From WHSW01 sp963777775 (lineage in GTDB: Bacteria; Actinomycetota; Thermoleophilia; Solirubrobacterales; 70-9), in contig CAVZRL010000009.1 of NCBI GenBank assembly GCA_963777775.1, positions 1,426,001-1,490,000 on the forward strand: a stretch of 64,000 bases of DNA, given 5' to 3'. Shown piece by piece: positions 49,928-58,468 of the stretch. The notes below the pieces were generated by a model. The model worked only from the letters and a program-made list of their open reading frames with translations. It made no database searches and was not told the DNA's origin. The position numbers were made by a program, and so were the translations under genes. Numbering within the stretch: the stretch's first letter is position 1; the number at the start of each line of letters is the position of its first letter.

Positions 49928-51421
49928 TCAGCCGCCGTCGCGCAGCGCGACGATCCCTCCGATTACCCCGAGGTAGGCGGTGCCGTCGGGGCCGAGCGCG
50001 AGTCCGGCGTAGTTGTTGTTGAAGGGCAGGCCCGAGCCCGCGTACTGACTCCATGCGGTCTCCCCGTTGCGCCAGTCGACAGCCGTCCAGTAGTAGCCCT
50101 GGGCCGCGGGATCGGGCGGGCGGGTGTAGAGGTAGATCAAGCCGGTCTTGGTCGAGAGCTTCGGGACCACGCTCGGGGCATGGACCTCGTCGTTGGTCCA
50201 GCGCAACTTGCAGCCGGTTCCCTTCTTGTTCACGTCTACGCGGGCGACGCCCGGCTCGGTGACCGCCCCGGAGTCGGGGCCGAACGGGTCCTGGTAGCCG
50301 TAGTTGTTCTCGACGATCAGCGAGCGCCCCGCGGTGATCAGTGAGTTCTCGGTCGCGCTTGCGCCCGGCTCGAACACCGGCTGGCGGCAGACCTCGCGCC
50401 CGGCACCGTGCAGCTTGCGCGCGCGCCGGTAGACGACGACGTTCATCGGGTCGGCGTTGTCGGTGATCGCGACGTAGCCGTTGTCCATCAGGGTCGGTGT
50501 GGTCCCTGAGCCGGCGTTGACCTGGCTCGGCTTGACGATCCCCGAGTTCGGATAGCGCTTCTGCCAGACGATCCGCGGCTTGCCGTTCTCCTTCGCTCTG
50601 AAGCGGTACATGCGCTTGTCGGAGACGATGTAGGCGCCGTCCTCGCCGATCGCGAACGAGTTCTCGATCTCCTCGCCGAGCTTTTTCACCTTCAGCTCTC
50701 CGGTCGTTCGGTCGAGCGTCCCGACCTTCCCGCTGCGCTTTGAGACGAACCAGATCAGGCCGTCGAAGTCGGGCAGCGCCGAGGTGATCCGCTCGCTGCT
50801 CTCGTCGAGCACCGAGGTCAGGTCGTAATCGCGGCGCAGTTCGAACGCCCGGCCGTCCTCGCTCTGGCCGAGCACGTAGATGTGGTCGGTCTTGGTCGGC
50901 ACCCAGATCCGGTCCTTGTGGTCGAGGAAGAAGTAACCGCCGCCGGTGAAGTTCTGGTACTCGGGCGTGTTCGGCGGGTTCGGCGCCGTCGGCAGCACGT
51001 ACTCGGCGATCGTCGCCAGCGTGTCCGGGTCGATGATCCGCGCCGTCGGCGGCGCGACTAGCGACGGGCAGATGCTGACGATCCGGCCCCGGCTGTCGAA
51101 GGCAAGCGAACCGCACAGCGAGGGCGGCTTCGCCTCGGAGATGGGCGCGAGCGAGATCCCGAGCGGGCCGGGCCGGCGGTAGGAGTCGGTCATCCAGGTG
51201 TCGTTATGGATGTTCGAGTTCGGGTCCGGGGCCATGTAGGGGTTCTGCGGCGGGTTGGCCGGATCGGCGATCTTCTCGGCGCTCGCCGCGGCGCCCGAGA
51301 AGGCGGGCAGGGAGGGGGTGCCGGAGTCGGCGATCGGCATGGCGGCGGCCGGGGACGCGAGGGTGAGGGTGACGAGCGCAGCGAGGCCGGGTGCCGAGCT
51401 CGGGCGGCGGGGAAGGTTCAC
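49928..51421 (-). CDS. Secreted beta-propeller-like protein
   Basis: 497 residues with an N-terminal signal peptide (LAALVTLTLASPAAAM). The mature part holds repeated W/Y-G strand patterns (FLDHKDRIWVPTKTDHIYVL, DGLIWFVSKRSGKVGTLDRT, DGAYIVSDKRMYRFRA, NGYVAITDNADPMNVVVYRR and LGPDGTAYLGVIGGIVALRD) of a PQQ/WD-like propeller; about seven blades fit the length. No quinone-enzyme catalytic motif is apparent. GTG 51421 has TACGAT seven bases upstream. Function unknown; exported binding or scaffold protein likely. Confidence 0.75.
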   Translation of the reverse strand: MNLPRRPSSAPGLAALVTLTLASPAAAMPIADSGTPSLPAFSGAAASAEKIADPANPPQNPYMAPDPNSNIHNDTWMTDSYRRPGPLGISLAPISEAKPPSLCGSLAFDSRGRIVSICPSLVAPPTARIIDPDTLATIAEYVLPTAPNPPNTPEYQNFTGGGYFFLDHKDRIWVPTKTDHIYVLGQSEDGRAFELRRDYDLTSVLDESSERITSALPDFDGLIWFVSKRSGKVGTLDRTTGELKVKKLGEEIENSFAIGEDGAYIVSDKRMYRFRAKENGKPRIVWQKRYPNSGIVKPSQVNAGSGTTPTLMDNGYVAITDNADPMNVVVYRRARKLHGAGREVCRQPVFEPGASATENSLITAGRSLIVENNYGYQDPFGPDSGAVTEPGVARVDVNKKGTGCKLRWTNDEVHAPSVVPKLSTKTGLIYLYTRPPDPAAQGYYWTAVDWRNGETAWSQYAGSGLPFNNNYAGLALGPDGTAYLGVIGGIVALRDGG

Positions 51422-51428
51422 GGCCGGG

Positions 51429-51434
51429 ATCGTA
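51429..51434 (-). promoter_or_regulatory. -10 hexamer TACGAT of the secreted propeller gene
   Basis: TACGAT ends seven bases before GTG 51421 on the minus strand. Confidence 0.45.
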
Positions 51435-51501
51435 GTGTCAGCGACGCCCGTCGCGCCTTTCCCGCCGCGGTCGTTTCGATCCCCGGTACGCTGGCGCGCG
51501 C

Positions 51502-51603
51502 ATGGACCTCGCGCTCACCGGCCTGCTGCGCTGCCCGAGCTGCGGGCGCGTCGGCTGCTGGCAGGGACCGACTCGCTGCTCCGGCGAGTGCCCCGGGACC
51601 TAG
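51502..51603 (+). CDS. 33-residue zinc-ribbon-like peptide or gene remnant
   Basis: ATG 51502 to TAG 51601-51603 encodes MDLALTGLLRCPSCGRVG then five further Gly/Cys/Trp/Pro-rich turns, with two Cys pairs (CPSCG and, near the end, CSGEC). This looks like a zinc ribbon cut short, such as the first domain of a methyltransferase (compare 6358). TACGCT lies nine bases upstream. It could be a genuine small zinc protein or the start of a broken gene. Confidence 0.35.
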   Translation: MDLALTGLLRCPSCGRVGCWQGPTRCSGECPGT

Positions 51604-51657
51604 GCTGAGCTCGATCGAGTCAGTGGCCAGCACAACGCGGTCGGGGATCGATCGCTG

Positions 51658-53754
51658 ATGCAGCCGGGGGCGTCAGGCACCGCGAGGCCAGCCGAAGCTG
51701 TCCGCGAGCAGCCGAGCCGTCGGCGGCCATCGGCCGAGGACATCGCCTGGGTCGGGCTCGGGCCCATGACGCTTGTCCTGATCGGCTGCCTTTTGTGGCT
51801 CGCGCCTTCACTCTCCGACCTGTATCCGAGGCCGACCTATCCGCTCTTCTCGGAGTGGCAGGTGGCGGTCGACCCGGAGTACCTCGAGACGACCCGCTTC
51901 CTGTTCGCCCTTGTGGCTCCGTTCGCGTTTGCCGGGCTGGTGCTCCTGGGTTCGGCGAAACCCGCCGATCGCCGCTTCGACTCGGCCGTGATCGCGCTGC
52001 AGATCGCAGGCGTTGGCTTGATCGTATGGGGAGTTCTCGAGCAGGAACGCGGGTCCTACTTCATCGTTCCCCCGGACTACTTCGAGCCGCTGCTGCTCTC
52101 GGTTCCCGTCCTGATCGGCGGCCTGGCTGTCGGGGTAGCGCTGACCGTCGCCGCCTTGGCCGGCTGGAGGCCGTTCGATCGCCTCGACATCCCTGCTCGG
52201 GAGCCGCGGCGCTGGACTCGCGCCGCGATCGCCGCGGCCCTCGTGCTCACGGCCCTTTGGCTGCTCCCGGCTGTGGTGACCGACGGGACCATCGCCGCAA
52301 GCGGGGGTATCCCGGCCGAGCACATACCGCTTCAGGCACAGGATTACTTCGCAGTGGTCAACGGTCGCACCCCATTCGTCGACTACGTCCCGCAGTACGT
52401 GCACCTGCTTCCCCTCGTGTTTGCGCCCGTCTTGACGGCGTTCGGTTTGTCGCTGAGCTCGTTCTCGGTACTGATGACGGCACTCTCGCTGGTGGCTCTG
52501 CTGGCGCTCTACGCAGCCCTGCGCCTGGTCACGCAGCGGTCCTTGGCGGCGCTTGCCCTCTACGTGCCGGTACTCGCGATCAGCCTCTTCCCGTGGTCAG
52601 AGGTAGGAATTCAGCGCGAGTTCAACGGGAACTACTACGCGTTCTTCCCGGGCCGGTACCTGGGCCCCTTTGTCGTTGCCTGGTTGGTTGCGCTCGCCGT
52701 GCGGCGCCGGCGCCTCCCGGTGTGGTTGCTGTTCTTCGTCGCCGGGCTGGTGGCGCTCAACAACGCCGAGTTCGGCGTCCCGTGCGTCGTCGCCATGGCC
52801 GTTGCCCTGGTCCTCGGGTCGGATCGCCGCCGGCCACTGAGGCGCTCGCTGCGGGCCCGGTTACCGCAGGCCGTCATCGGGCTGCTGGCTGCCGCGGCGT
52901 CGATCACGGTCGTGACTCTGGCACGAGCCGGCGAGCTGCCGAACCCCGAGTCGCTCACCTACTACAGCAGCCTGTTCGCCCGTCAGGGCTTTGGGCTCGT
53001 GCCGATGCCGACCCTGGGCCTGCACATCGCGATCTATCTCACCTTCGTCGCCGCTCTCCTCGCTGCCGCGGTCCGCTACGTCCAAGGCCGGCACGATTCG
53101 ACCCTGACGGCGATGCTCGCTTACTTCGGGGTCTTCGGCCTGCTGACGAGTTCGTACTTCGCCGGCAGGTCGCTCCCGTGGCAGCTGATGCTCCTCTTCC
53201 CCGGCTGGGGTCTTGCCCTGGCTCTGTTGGCGTGGATGGCAGTTCTTCACCTCCGCTCTGCGGACGGCGACCGGAGGTCGCTGGCCCGTTCGTTCCTGCC
53301 GTCGTTCGCTGCGCTGACGGGCTTCGGGGTCATGGTTGCCGCGATCACGACGGTTCCCCTCCCGTGGGAGCAGGTGGAGCGCCTCTCCGAGACAGGGCGG
53401 GCGGTCAACGATGTGCCCGCTGCGCAGCGGTTCGTCGAACAGCGGACTAGTCCGGGAGAGCCGATCTTGCTCTTTGGAACACCCACCGATCACCGCCTCG
53501 CCGAGCGTGCCGGGGTGACCAACGTCTCACCTTGGAACAGTGCGAAGTCGCTGTTCTCCGAACGGGATGTTCTGCGCGCCCTCGACAGCTTGGAGCAGGA
53601 AGAGGGCTCGAAGGTGTTCTTGAGACAAGTCCATCCGCTGGAGAAGATCCTGCTGCGCGATCAGGGCCCGGTTGTCGAACTCCTGCGGGTGCACGGCTTC
53701 GAGCAGGTCGTCGGAGACCGAAACAGCCGGCTCGCGCTGTTTGAGCGATCATGA
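51658..53754 (+). CDS. Polytopic membrane protein, GT-C-like
   Basis: 698 residues with about 13-14 helices between residues 30 and 570. The luminal loop PLQAQDYFAVVNGRTPFVDY and IQREFNGNYYAFFPGRYLGP resembles GT-C glycosyltransferases that take sugars from lipid carriers. The last 120 residues are soluble (LLFGTPTDHRLAERAGVTNV, VHPLEKILLRDQGPVVELLR). Family not named with confidence. ATG 51658 follows no obvious ribosome site. A polyprenyl-phosphate GT2 gene starts six bases after its stop, and together they could make and use a lipid-linked sugar. Confidence 0.75.
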   Translation: MQPGASGTARPAEAVREQPSRRRPSAEDIAWVGLGPMTLVLIGCLLWLAPSLSDLYPRPTYPLFSEWQVAVDPEYLETTRFLFALVAPFAFAGLVLLGSAKPADRRFDSAVIALQIAGVGLIVWGVLEQERGSYFIVPPDYFEPLLLSVPVLIGGLAVGVALTVAALAGWRPFDRLDIPAREPRRWTRAAIAAALVLTALWLLPAVVTDGTIAASGGIPAEHIPLQAQDYFAVVNGRTPFVDYVPQYVHLLPLVFAPVLTAFGLSLSSFSVLMTALSLVALLALYAALRLVTQRSLAALALYVPVLAISLFPWSEVGIQREFNGNYYAFFPGRYLGPFVVAWLVALAVRRRRLPVWLLFFVAGLVALNNAEFGVPCVVAMAVALVLGSDRRRPLRRSLRARLPQAVIGLLAAAASITVVTLARAGELPNPESLTYYSSLFARQGFGLVPMPTLGLHIAIYLTFVAALLAAAVRYVQGRHDSTLTAMLAYFGVFGLLTSSYFAGRSLPWQLMLLFPGWGLALALLAWMAVLHLRSADGDRRSLARSFLPSFAALTGFGVMVAAITTVPLPWEQVERLSETGRAVNDVPAAQRFVEQRTSPGEPILLFGTPTDHRLAERAGVTNVSPWNSAKSLFSERDVLRALDSLEQEEGSKVFLRQVHPLEKILLRDQGPVVELLRVHGFEQVVGDRNSRLALFERS

Positions 53755-53760
53755 CGGCGC

Positions 53761-54774
53761 ATGCCCACGTATTCCTTCGTGATCCCGGTTTGCAACGAGG
53801 AAGAGGTGCTCCGTGAGCTGCATCGGCGCATCAGCGCGGTGGCCGAGCAGCTCGACGGCAGCGCGGAGCTCGTGCTCGTCGACGACGCGAGCACCGATCG
53901 GAGTCGGGAGCTGATGCTCGAGCTCCGTCAGGCCGACCCACGGATCAAGCTGCTGTTCCTGTCGCGCAACTTCGGTCACCAGCTCGCGATCTCCGCCGGG
54001 CTCGACCACGCCTCCGGGGATGCGGTGGTGATCATCGACGCCGACCTGCAGGACCCGCCCGAGGTGGTGCTGGAGATGGCGGCGATGTGGCGCCAGGGGT
54101 GGGAGGTCGTGCACGGGGTTCGCAGCGATCGGCGCGGCGAGAGCCGGTTCAAGCTCTGGACCGCGAACCGCTTCTATCGCCTGCTCAGCCGCCTCTCCGA
54201 CACCGAGATGCCCCTCGACAGCGGCGACTTCCGGCTCGTCGACCGGCGGGTGGCCGACGTCGTCCGCGGGATGCGCGAGCCCGACCGCTACCTGCGAGGC
54301 CTGTTCGCCTGGGCCGGCTACCGCCAGACGACGGTCAGCTACCAGCGCGCCGAGCGCTACGGCGGCGAGACGAAGATGTCGCTGTCGCGGATGATCGGCT
54401 TCGCGATTGACGGCCTGCTGAGCTTCTCGGTCGCGCCGCTGCGGTTCATCATCGCGATCGGCTTTCTGATGTCGCTCGCCGCCCTCGTCGTTGGCTTGCT
54501 CGCGATCGTGCTCAAGCTCGCCGGAGCGCTGCCGCCGGTCGCGGGCTGGGCGTCGCTGACGGTGCTCGTCTCCTTCCTCGCCGGGGTGCAGTTGATCGTC
54601 CTCGGGATGATCGGGCTCTACGTCGCCAAGGCCTACGAACAGGGCAAGCGCAGGCCGCTCTACCTGGTCGCCTCGCGCCACGGCTTCGGTTCAGGGCCGG
54701 AGCGCATTGACGACGTACTGGGCCCCGAGCGGGACACGGCCGAGCAGGCGCTCGACCCGCTGGAGCCGCGCTGA
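53761..54774 (+). CDS. GtrB/DPM-like polyprenyl-phosphate glycosyltransferase
   Basis: 337 residues. TYSFVIPVCNEEEVLRELHR, LVLVDDASTDRSRELMLELR, FLSRNFGHQLAISAGLDHAS and VVIIDADLQDPPEVVLEMAA give a full GT2 active site with DxD; SDTEMPLDSGDFRLVDRRVA and RAERYGGETKMSLSRMIGFA are the GtrB/DPM2 type acceptor region. Two C-terminal membrane helices (about 225-290) anchor it, as in bactoprenol glucosyltransferases. Ends in a charged tail that overlaps the convergent methyltransferase by 84 bases. It makes polyprenyl-phosphate sugar, a donor for GT-C proteins. Confidence 0.92.
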   Translation: MPTYSFVIPVCNEEEVLRELHRRISAVAEQLDGSAELVLVDDASTDRSRELMLELRQADPRIKLLFLSRNFGHQLAISAGLDHASGDAVVIIDADLQDPPEVVLEMAAMWRQGWEVVHGVRSDRRGESRFKLWTANRFYRLLSRLSDTEMPLDSGDFRLVDRRVADVVRGMREPDRYLRGLFAWAGYRQTTVSYQRAERYGGETKMSLSRMIGFAIDGLLSFSVAPLRFIIAIGFLMSLAALVVGLLAIVLKLAGALPPVAGWASLTVLVSFLAGVQLIVLGMIGLYVAKAYEQGKRRPLYLVASRHGFGSGPERIDDVLGPERDTAEQALDPLEPR

Positions 54775-55389
54775 GTCACGGGTGAAGAAGACGATGTAGG
54801 CGCCCTCGGGGTCGCGCAGCCCAGCGCCGGCGAGCAGCCGCTCGCTCTCGCCGCGACGCAGCAGCACAGCGTCGCGATCGAACTCGCAGCCGGCGACCGC
54901 GCGGCGGGTGAGCGGGTTGAACGGGTTGTGCTCGAAGATCACCAGCGCGCCCCCCGACCTGGTCACCCGGACAGCCTCGGAGATCAGCGCCGGCCGTTGC
55001 GGCGGTTCGACGTGGTGCAGGACGCAGATCGCGAACGCGAGGTCGAACGAGCCGTCCGGGAACGGCAGCGGCGCGCCGGCCTCGGCGATCCGGTACTCGG
55101 CCCACGGGTTTCGCTTGCGGGCCGCCTCGACCATCGCCGCCGACGTGTCGACCCCGGCCAGACGGGCGACCCGTCCTTCGAGCATGCGATCGGTCTCGCC
55201 CGGTCCGCAGCCGATGTCGAGCACGGAGATTCGCCGCGGATCGCCCAGCCGCCGCGCGGCAGTCCGCAGCAGCTCGCGAGCCTTGGCGCGGGTGAAGAAC
55301 GCATGCTCCGTGCGGCTGAAGGCGATCGAGCGCTCGACCGCCTCGGGATATGTCTCGCCGTAGGAGTCGAACTCGCTCGCGCCCGGCAT
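54691..55389 (-). CDS. Class I SAM-dependent methyltransferase
   Basis: 232 residues. ISVLDIGCGPGETDRMLEGR (motif I), LAGVDTSAAMVEAARKRNP, GAPLPFPDGSFDLAFAICVL with HHVEPPQRPALISEAVRVTR and GGALVIFEHNPFNPLTRRAV follow the Methyltransf_11 order. ATG 55389 is chosen because TAGCCT lies seven bases upstream; a longer open frame continues over the neighbouring gene. Its last 84 bases are antisense to the GtrB-like gene. Likely glycan or lipid methylation; target unknown. Confidence 0.83.
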   Translation of the reverse strand: MPGASEFDSYGETYPEAVERSIAFSRTEHAFFTRAKARELLRTAARRLGDPRRISVLDIGCGPGETDRMLEGRVARLAGVDTSAAMVEAARKRNPWAEYRIAEAGAPLPFPDGSFDLAFAICVLHHVEPPQRPALISEAVRVTRSGGALVIFEHNPFNPLTRRAVAGCEFDRDAVLLRRGESERLLAGAGLRDPEGAYIVFFTRDSARLQRVERLLGRVPLGAQYVVNALRP

Positions 55390-55396
55390 CGCTCGG

Positions 55397-55422
55397 AGGC
55401 TAGACGTCGCCACCGGTAGTCT
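55397..55422. promoter_or_regulatory. Divergent leaderless promoters between two methyltransferase genes
   Basis: Minus-strand TAGCCT (55397-55402) is seven bases before ATG 55389; plus-strand TAGTCT (55417-55422) is seven before ATG 55430. The starts are 40 bases apart. Confidence 0.55.
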
Positions 55423-55429
55423 CGCCGCG

Positions 55430-56159
55430 ATGGCGACCGGCGAGCGCGAGACGGCCGAGGTCAACGCCGACTTCTTCGCCGGCGGCCAGCACGCGCGCGA
55501 TTCCGCCCGGCTCGACGTCTTTCGCCTGATCTGGGATGCGATCGAGGGCGAGATCGACGGCGCCGGGCGGATGCTCGACGTCGGCAACGGCGGGATCTTC
55601 GAGTACGACACCTCCCTGGTCAGGGAGATCGTCGCCGTTGACCTCTTCCTCGACCGGCTGCCGGCCGACGCCTTCCCGGCCAACGTCACTCCGCAGACCG
55701 GCGACGCGCTCGACCTCGATCAGCCCGACGGCGCCTTCGACACCGTACTCCAGGCGCTGCTCTACCACCATCTGGTCGGCGACCAGGCCGACGACATCAT
55801 CGCCAACGTTCGCCGCGCGATCGCCGAGGCGCACAGGGTGCTCGAGCCGGGGGAGGCTGATCGTCGCCGAGTCCTGCGTGCCGAGCTGGTTCTACGCCGT
55901 CGAGCGACGCCTCTACCCGGCGCTCGTGCGGCTCTCGGAGACCCCGGCGATGCGCGGTCATCCTCCCGTGATCCAGCTCACCGCCGAGCGGGTGGAGGCC
56001 TTGGTCGCCGAGCGGTTCGAGGTCGAGCGCTCATACCGTGTCCAGCCGGGCCGCTGGACGACGCAGTTCGGCGTTCGTTGGCCGATGGCGCTGACCCCCG
56101 CCCAGACCCAGATCATCGTCGGCCGCAAGGGGGCTGCCAGCGCAGGCTCGTCGACTTGA
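55430..56159 (+). pseudogene. SAM-dependent methyltransferase, one frameshift
   Basis: About 242 residues over two frames. The first holds RMLDVGNGGIFEYDTSLVRE, VDLFLDRLPADAFPANV, GDALDLDQPDGAFDTVLQAL and IIANVRRAIAEAHRVLEPG; the second continues GRLIVAESCVPSWFYAVERR, LYPALVRLSETPAMRGHPPV and VQPGRWTTQFGVRW. They meet at the G-run CCGGGGGAGG near 55850-55857, where one base fewer joins them. Motif I is slightly unusual (GNGG). ATG 55430. A homopolymer error is likely. Confidence 0.7.
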
Positions 56160-56189
56160 CTCCCTTTCGACCGCTAGCTCGAAGCTCGA

Positions 56190-57158
56190 TCAAGGGCTGA
56201 CGGTGTCCGCCGGGCTGGCGCCCGCCGCGAGTATCCCGACGCGGTCGCGGCCGCCCTGCTTGGCCAGGTACATGGCCGCGTCCGCGTCAGCGACGACCCG
56301 CTCCGCGGCCGCTCCTCCGCCAGCGCCGCCGAAGCGGCACACGCCGACACTCGCGGTGACCCTGGTCCCGTGCGCGATCGCGAGCTCGTACACGGCCGCG
56401 CGGAGTTGCTCTGCGACCAGAGCGGCCCGCCGCTCGTCGGCGCGCGGGAGGATGATGCCGAACTCGTCGCCACCGAGCCGGGCGACGATGTCGGTTTCGC
56501 GCAGCCGACCGCGCAATGCGATCGCGACCTCGACCAGCAGCTCGTCTCCGGCGGCATGCCCACACGAGTCGTTGACGGCCTTGAAGCGGTCGAGGTCGAG
56601 CACCAGCATCGCGGCGCCGGGCCCGTTGCGCGACGAGCGCAGCTCGCGCTCGAGCTCGGACTCGAACCGGCGGCGGTTGAAGAGGCCGGTCAGCGGGTCG
56701 TGGTCGGCCATGTGGCGAAGCTCCAGCTCGGCGTGCTTGCGCTCGGTCACGTCCTGGGCGTGGGCGATCGCGCTCACCGGCCGTCCGCGCTCGTCGCGAA
56801 TCAAGGAGACGCTGAACGCGATCCAGCGAATCGAGCCGTCGGCCGCGATCAGCCGCCGTTCGGAGTGAAGGCTCGACTTGCGGCCGGCGATCAGATCGTT
56901 GACGCCGGCGCGGATCGCATCGACCTCGTCGGGATGCAGTAGCTCGCAGTAGCTCATCCCGAGCAGCTGCGCGGCGCTGTAGCCGCTGACCTTGACCAGC
57001 GCCGGGTTGACCTCGAGGAAGCGCCCGGCCCCGGCTCCGCGGCCCTCGATCAGCGCGATCGCGGAGGCGGAATGCTCGAACGCATGCCGGAAGCGTCCCT
57101 CGAGCTGGGCACTGTGGGGCCGGGATGGGACCGGCGCGGTCTGCTCGGCGCGCGTCAT
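56190..57158 (-). CDS. PAS-GGDEF diguanylate cyclase
   Basis: 322 residues. A PAS/PAC sensor (about 20-135: FEHSASAIALIEGRGAGAGR, FLEVNPALVKVSGYSAAQLL and FSVSLIRDERGRPVSAIAHA) is followed by the cyclase domain: DHDPLTGLFNRRRFESELER, DRFKAVNDSCGHAAGDELLV, LGGDEFGIILPRADERRAAL and VGVCRFGGAGGGAA. GGDEF is intact, and RETD five residues before it is an RxxD inhibitory site, so it should make cyclic di-GMP and be product-inhibited. ATG 57158 is preceded by GGCGGGAG; TTG 57239 could add 27 residues. No EAL gene is near. Confidence 0.9.
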   Translation of the reverse strand: MTRAEQTAPVPSRPHSAQLEGRFRHAFEHSASAIALIEGRGAGAGRFLEVNPALVKVSGYSAAQLLGMSYCELLHPDEVDAIRAGVNDLIAGRKSSLHSERRLIAADGSIRWIAFSVSLIRDERGRPVSAIAHAQDVTERKHAELELRHMADHDPLTGLFNRRRFESELERELRSSRNGPGAAMLVLDLDRFKAVNDSCGHAAGDELLVEVAIALRGRLRETDIVARLGGDEFGIILPRADERRAALVAEQLRAAVYELAIAHGTRVTASVGVCRFGGAGGGAAAERVVADADAAMYLAKQGGRDRVGILAAGASPADTVSP

Positions 57159-57281
57159 CGGAACTCCCGCCCTCATCGGCGCGGATCTGCGTTTGCCCCC
57201 TGGCCGATTCGGGGTAACCGGTCGGCGGTAATTGCTCAACGGCAGTGCTGATGCGGGATTCCGGGCCGCCGGGCGCGCGCG

Positions 57282-57989
57282 TCAGGTCGGCTGGCTGGAC
57301 GGCCGTATGAGAATCTCGTTGACGTCGACGCGCTCGGGTTGGGAGAGCGCGTAGATCACCGCCCGGGCGATGTCGTCGTCGTGCAGCGCTCGGTCGGGCC
57401 CTGGGCGCTGATCGAAGAACGCCGTGTCGACCATTCCCGGCTCGATCAGGGTGACGCGGATGCGGTGGTTCTCGTGCATCGTCCGCAGCTCCGCCCGCAG
57501 CGCCTCGCCGATCGCGGTCACCGCCCACTTGCTGGCCGAGTAGAGCGAGCCCGGAAGCGCGCGGCGCCCGGCGACCGAGCCGGTGATCACGTAGTGGCCG
57601 TGCCCTTGTTCGAGCAGTCCTGGCAGCGTCGCGCGGATCGTGTGGGCGACTCCGAGCACATTGGTCAGGATCATCGAGCGCCAGTGCTCGGGATCGCTCT
57701 CGAGAAAGCCGCGAGTCGCTCCGAAGCCGGCGTTTGCGAACACCGCGTCGAGCCGTCCGAAGGCCTCGATCGCCGCCGTGCAGATCCGCTCGTTGTCGGC
57801 GAACTCGGTCACGTCGCAGCGGACCCCGATCGCGCGCTCGGCGCCGCCGAGTTCCTGCGCCAGCGCCGTCAGCTTGTCCTCACTGCGCGCACCGAGCACC
57901 AGCCGGTAGTCGTGCGCGGCGGCGCGTGCCGTCGCCGCCCCGATTCCGCTCGAGGCGCCGGTGATCAGCAGGACCGGCTGCTCGCCCAC
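57282..57989 (-). CDS. Short-chain dehydrogenase/reductase
   Basis: 235 residues, classical SDR. NAD(P) loop LLITGASSGIGAATARAAAH, LVLGARSEDKLTALAQEL, NAGFGATRGFLESD, catalytic YSASKWAVTAIGEALRAELR (Y-x3-K) with Ser in YVITGSVAG, and TLIEPGMVDTAFF. GARSE after the second strand suggests NADP preference. GTG 57989 has TAGCTT eight bases upstream. Substrate unknown; stands divergent to ccmE. Confidence 0.9.
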   Translation of the reverse strand: MGEQPVLLITGASSGIGAATARAAAHDYRLVLGARSEDKLTALAQELGGAERAIGVRCDVTEFADNERICTAAIEAFGRLDAVFANAGFGATRGFLESDPEHWRSMILTNVLGVAHTIRATLPGLLEQGHGHYVITGSVAGRRALPGSLYSASKWAVTAIGEALRAELRTMHENHRIRVTLIEPGMVDTAFFDQRPGPDRALHDDDIARAVIYALSQPERVDVNEILIRPSSQPT

Positions 57990-57997
57990 GACCCCGC

Positions 57998-58024
57998 AAG
58001 CTACCCGAACCCGATCGGCATAAT
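57998..58024. promoter_or_regulatory. Divergent promoters: SDR gene and ccmE
   Basis: Minus-strand TAGCTT (57998-58003) is eight bases before GTG 57989. Plus-strand CATAAT (58019-58024) is eight before GTG 58033, three bases upstream of ATG 58036. Confidence 0.45.
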
Positions 58025-58032
58025 CAGACCCC

Positions 58033-58458
58033 GTGATGGATCCCGACCGAAAGCGCAAGATCAGGCTGGTCGTCGCGCTCGGCGCCGCCGTGCTGCTCGC
58101 CGCCGGGCTCGCCTACACCTCGTTCAGCGCCTCGAGCGAGACCCGGCAGCCGTCCGAGCTCGCGGGCGTCAGCGGGGGCAGCTACGACCTGACCGGCAAG
58201 GTCGCCGAGGGGTCTGTTGTGCACGACGGCGCCGGGCTGCGCTTCGAGGTCGCCGACCGTGAGAACCCCGCGGCGACGATCCCCGTCGTCTACACCGGCA
58301 CCGTCCCGGACCCGTTTCGCGAGGGCCGGGAGGTGATCGTCTCGGGGACCGTCGACGAGGGGACGTTCGAGGCCGAGAAGGACTCGCTGATCACCAAGTG
58401 CCCGTCGAAGTTCGCCGACGAGGCGGCCGCGGACCCCGAGCACGTGGTGATCGAGTAG
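58033..58458 (+). CDS. ccmE: Cytochrome c maturation protein CcmE, Cys-type haem chaperone
   Basis: 141 residues. A basic start and one N-terminal membrane helix (IRLVVALGAAVLLAAGLAYT) are followed by the OB-fold domain with SYDLTGKVAEGSVVHDGAGL, TIPVVYTGTVPDPFREGREV and VSGTVDEGTFEAEKDSLITK. The haem-binding site, usually VLAKHDENY with His, is replaced here by TKCPSKFADE: Cys in place of His and Phe in place of the Tyr. Cys-type CcmE proteins are known from archaea, Desulfovibrio and others. It hands haem to CcmF, whose gene follows 10 bases after the stop. GTG 58033 or ATG 58036. Confidence 0.92.
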   Translation: MMDPDRKRKIRLVVALGAAVLLAAGLAYTSFSASSETRQPSELAGVSGGSYDLTGKVAEGSVVHDGAGLRFEVADRENPAATIPVVYTGTVPDPFREGREVIVSGTVDEGTFEAEKDSLITKCPSKFADEAAADPEHVVIE

Positions 58459-58468
58459 CCGCGGCGCC

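Noticed and set aside
51795..53450. 551-codon plus-strand frame inside the GT-C-like gene
   Set aside because: Arg/Gly-rich out-of-frame product; the other frame gives regular membrane helices.
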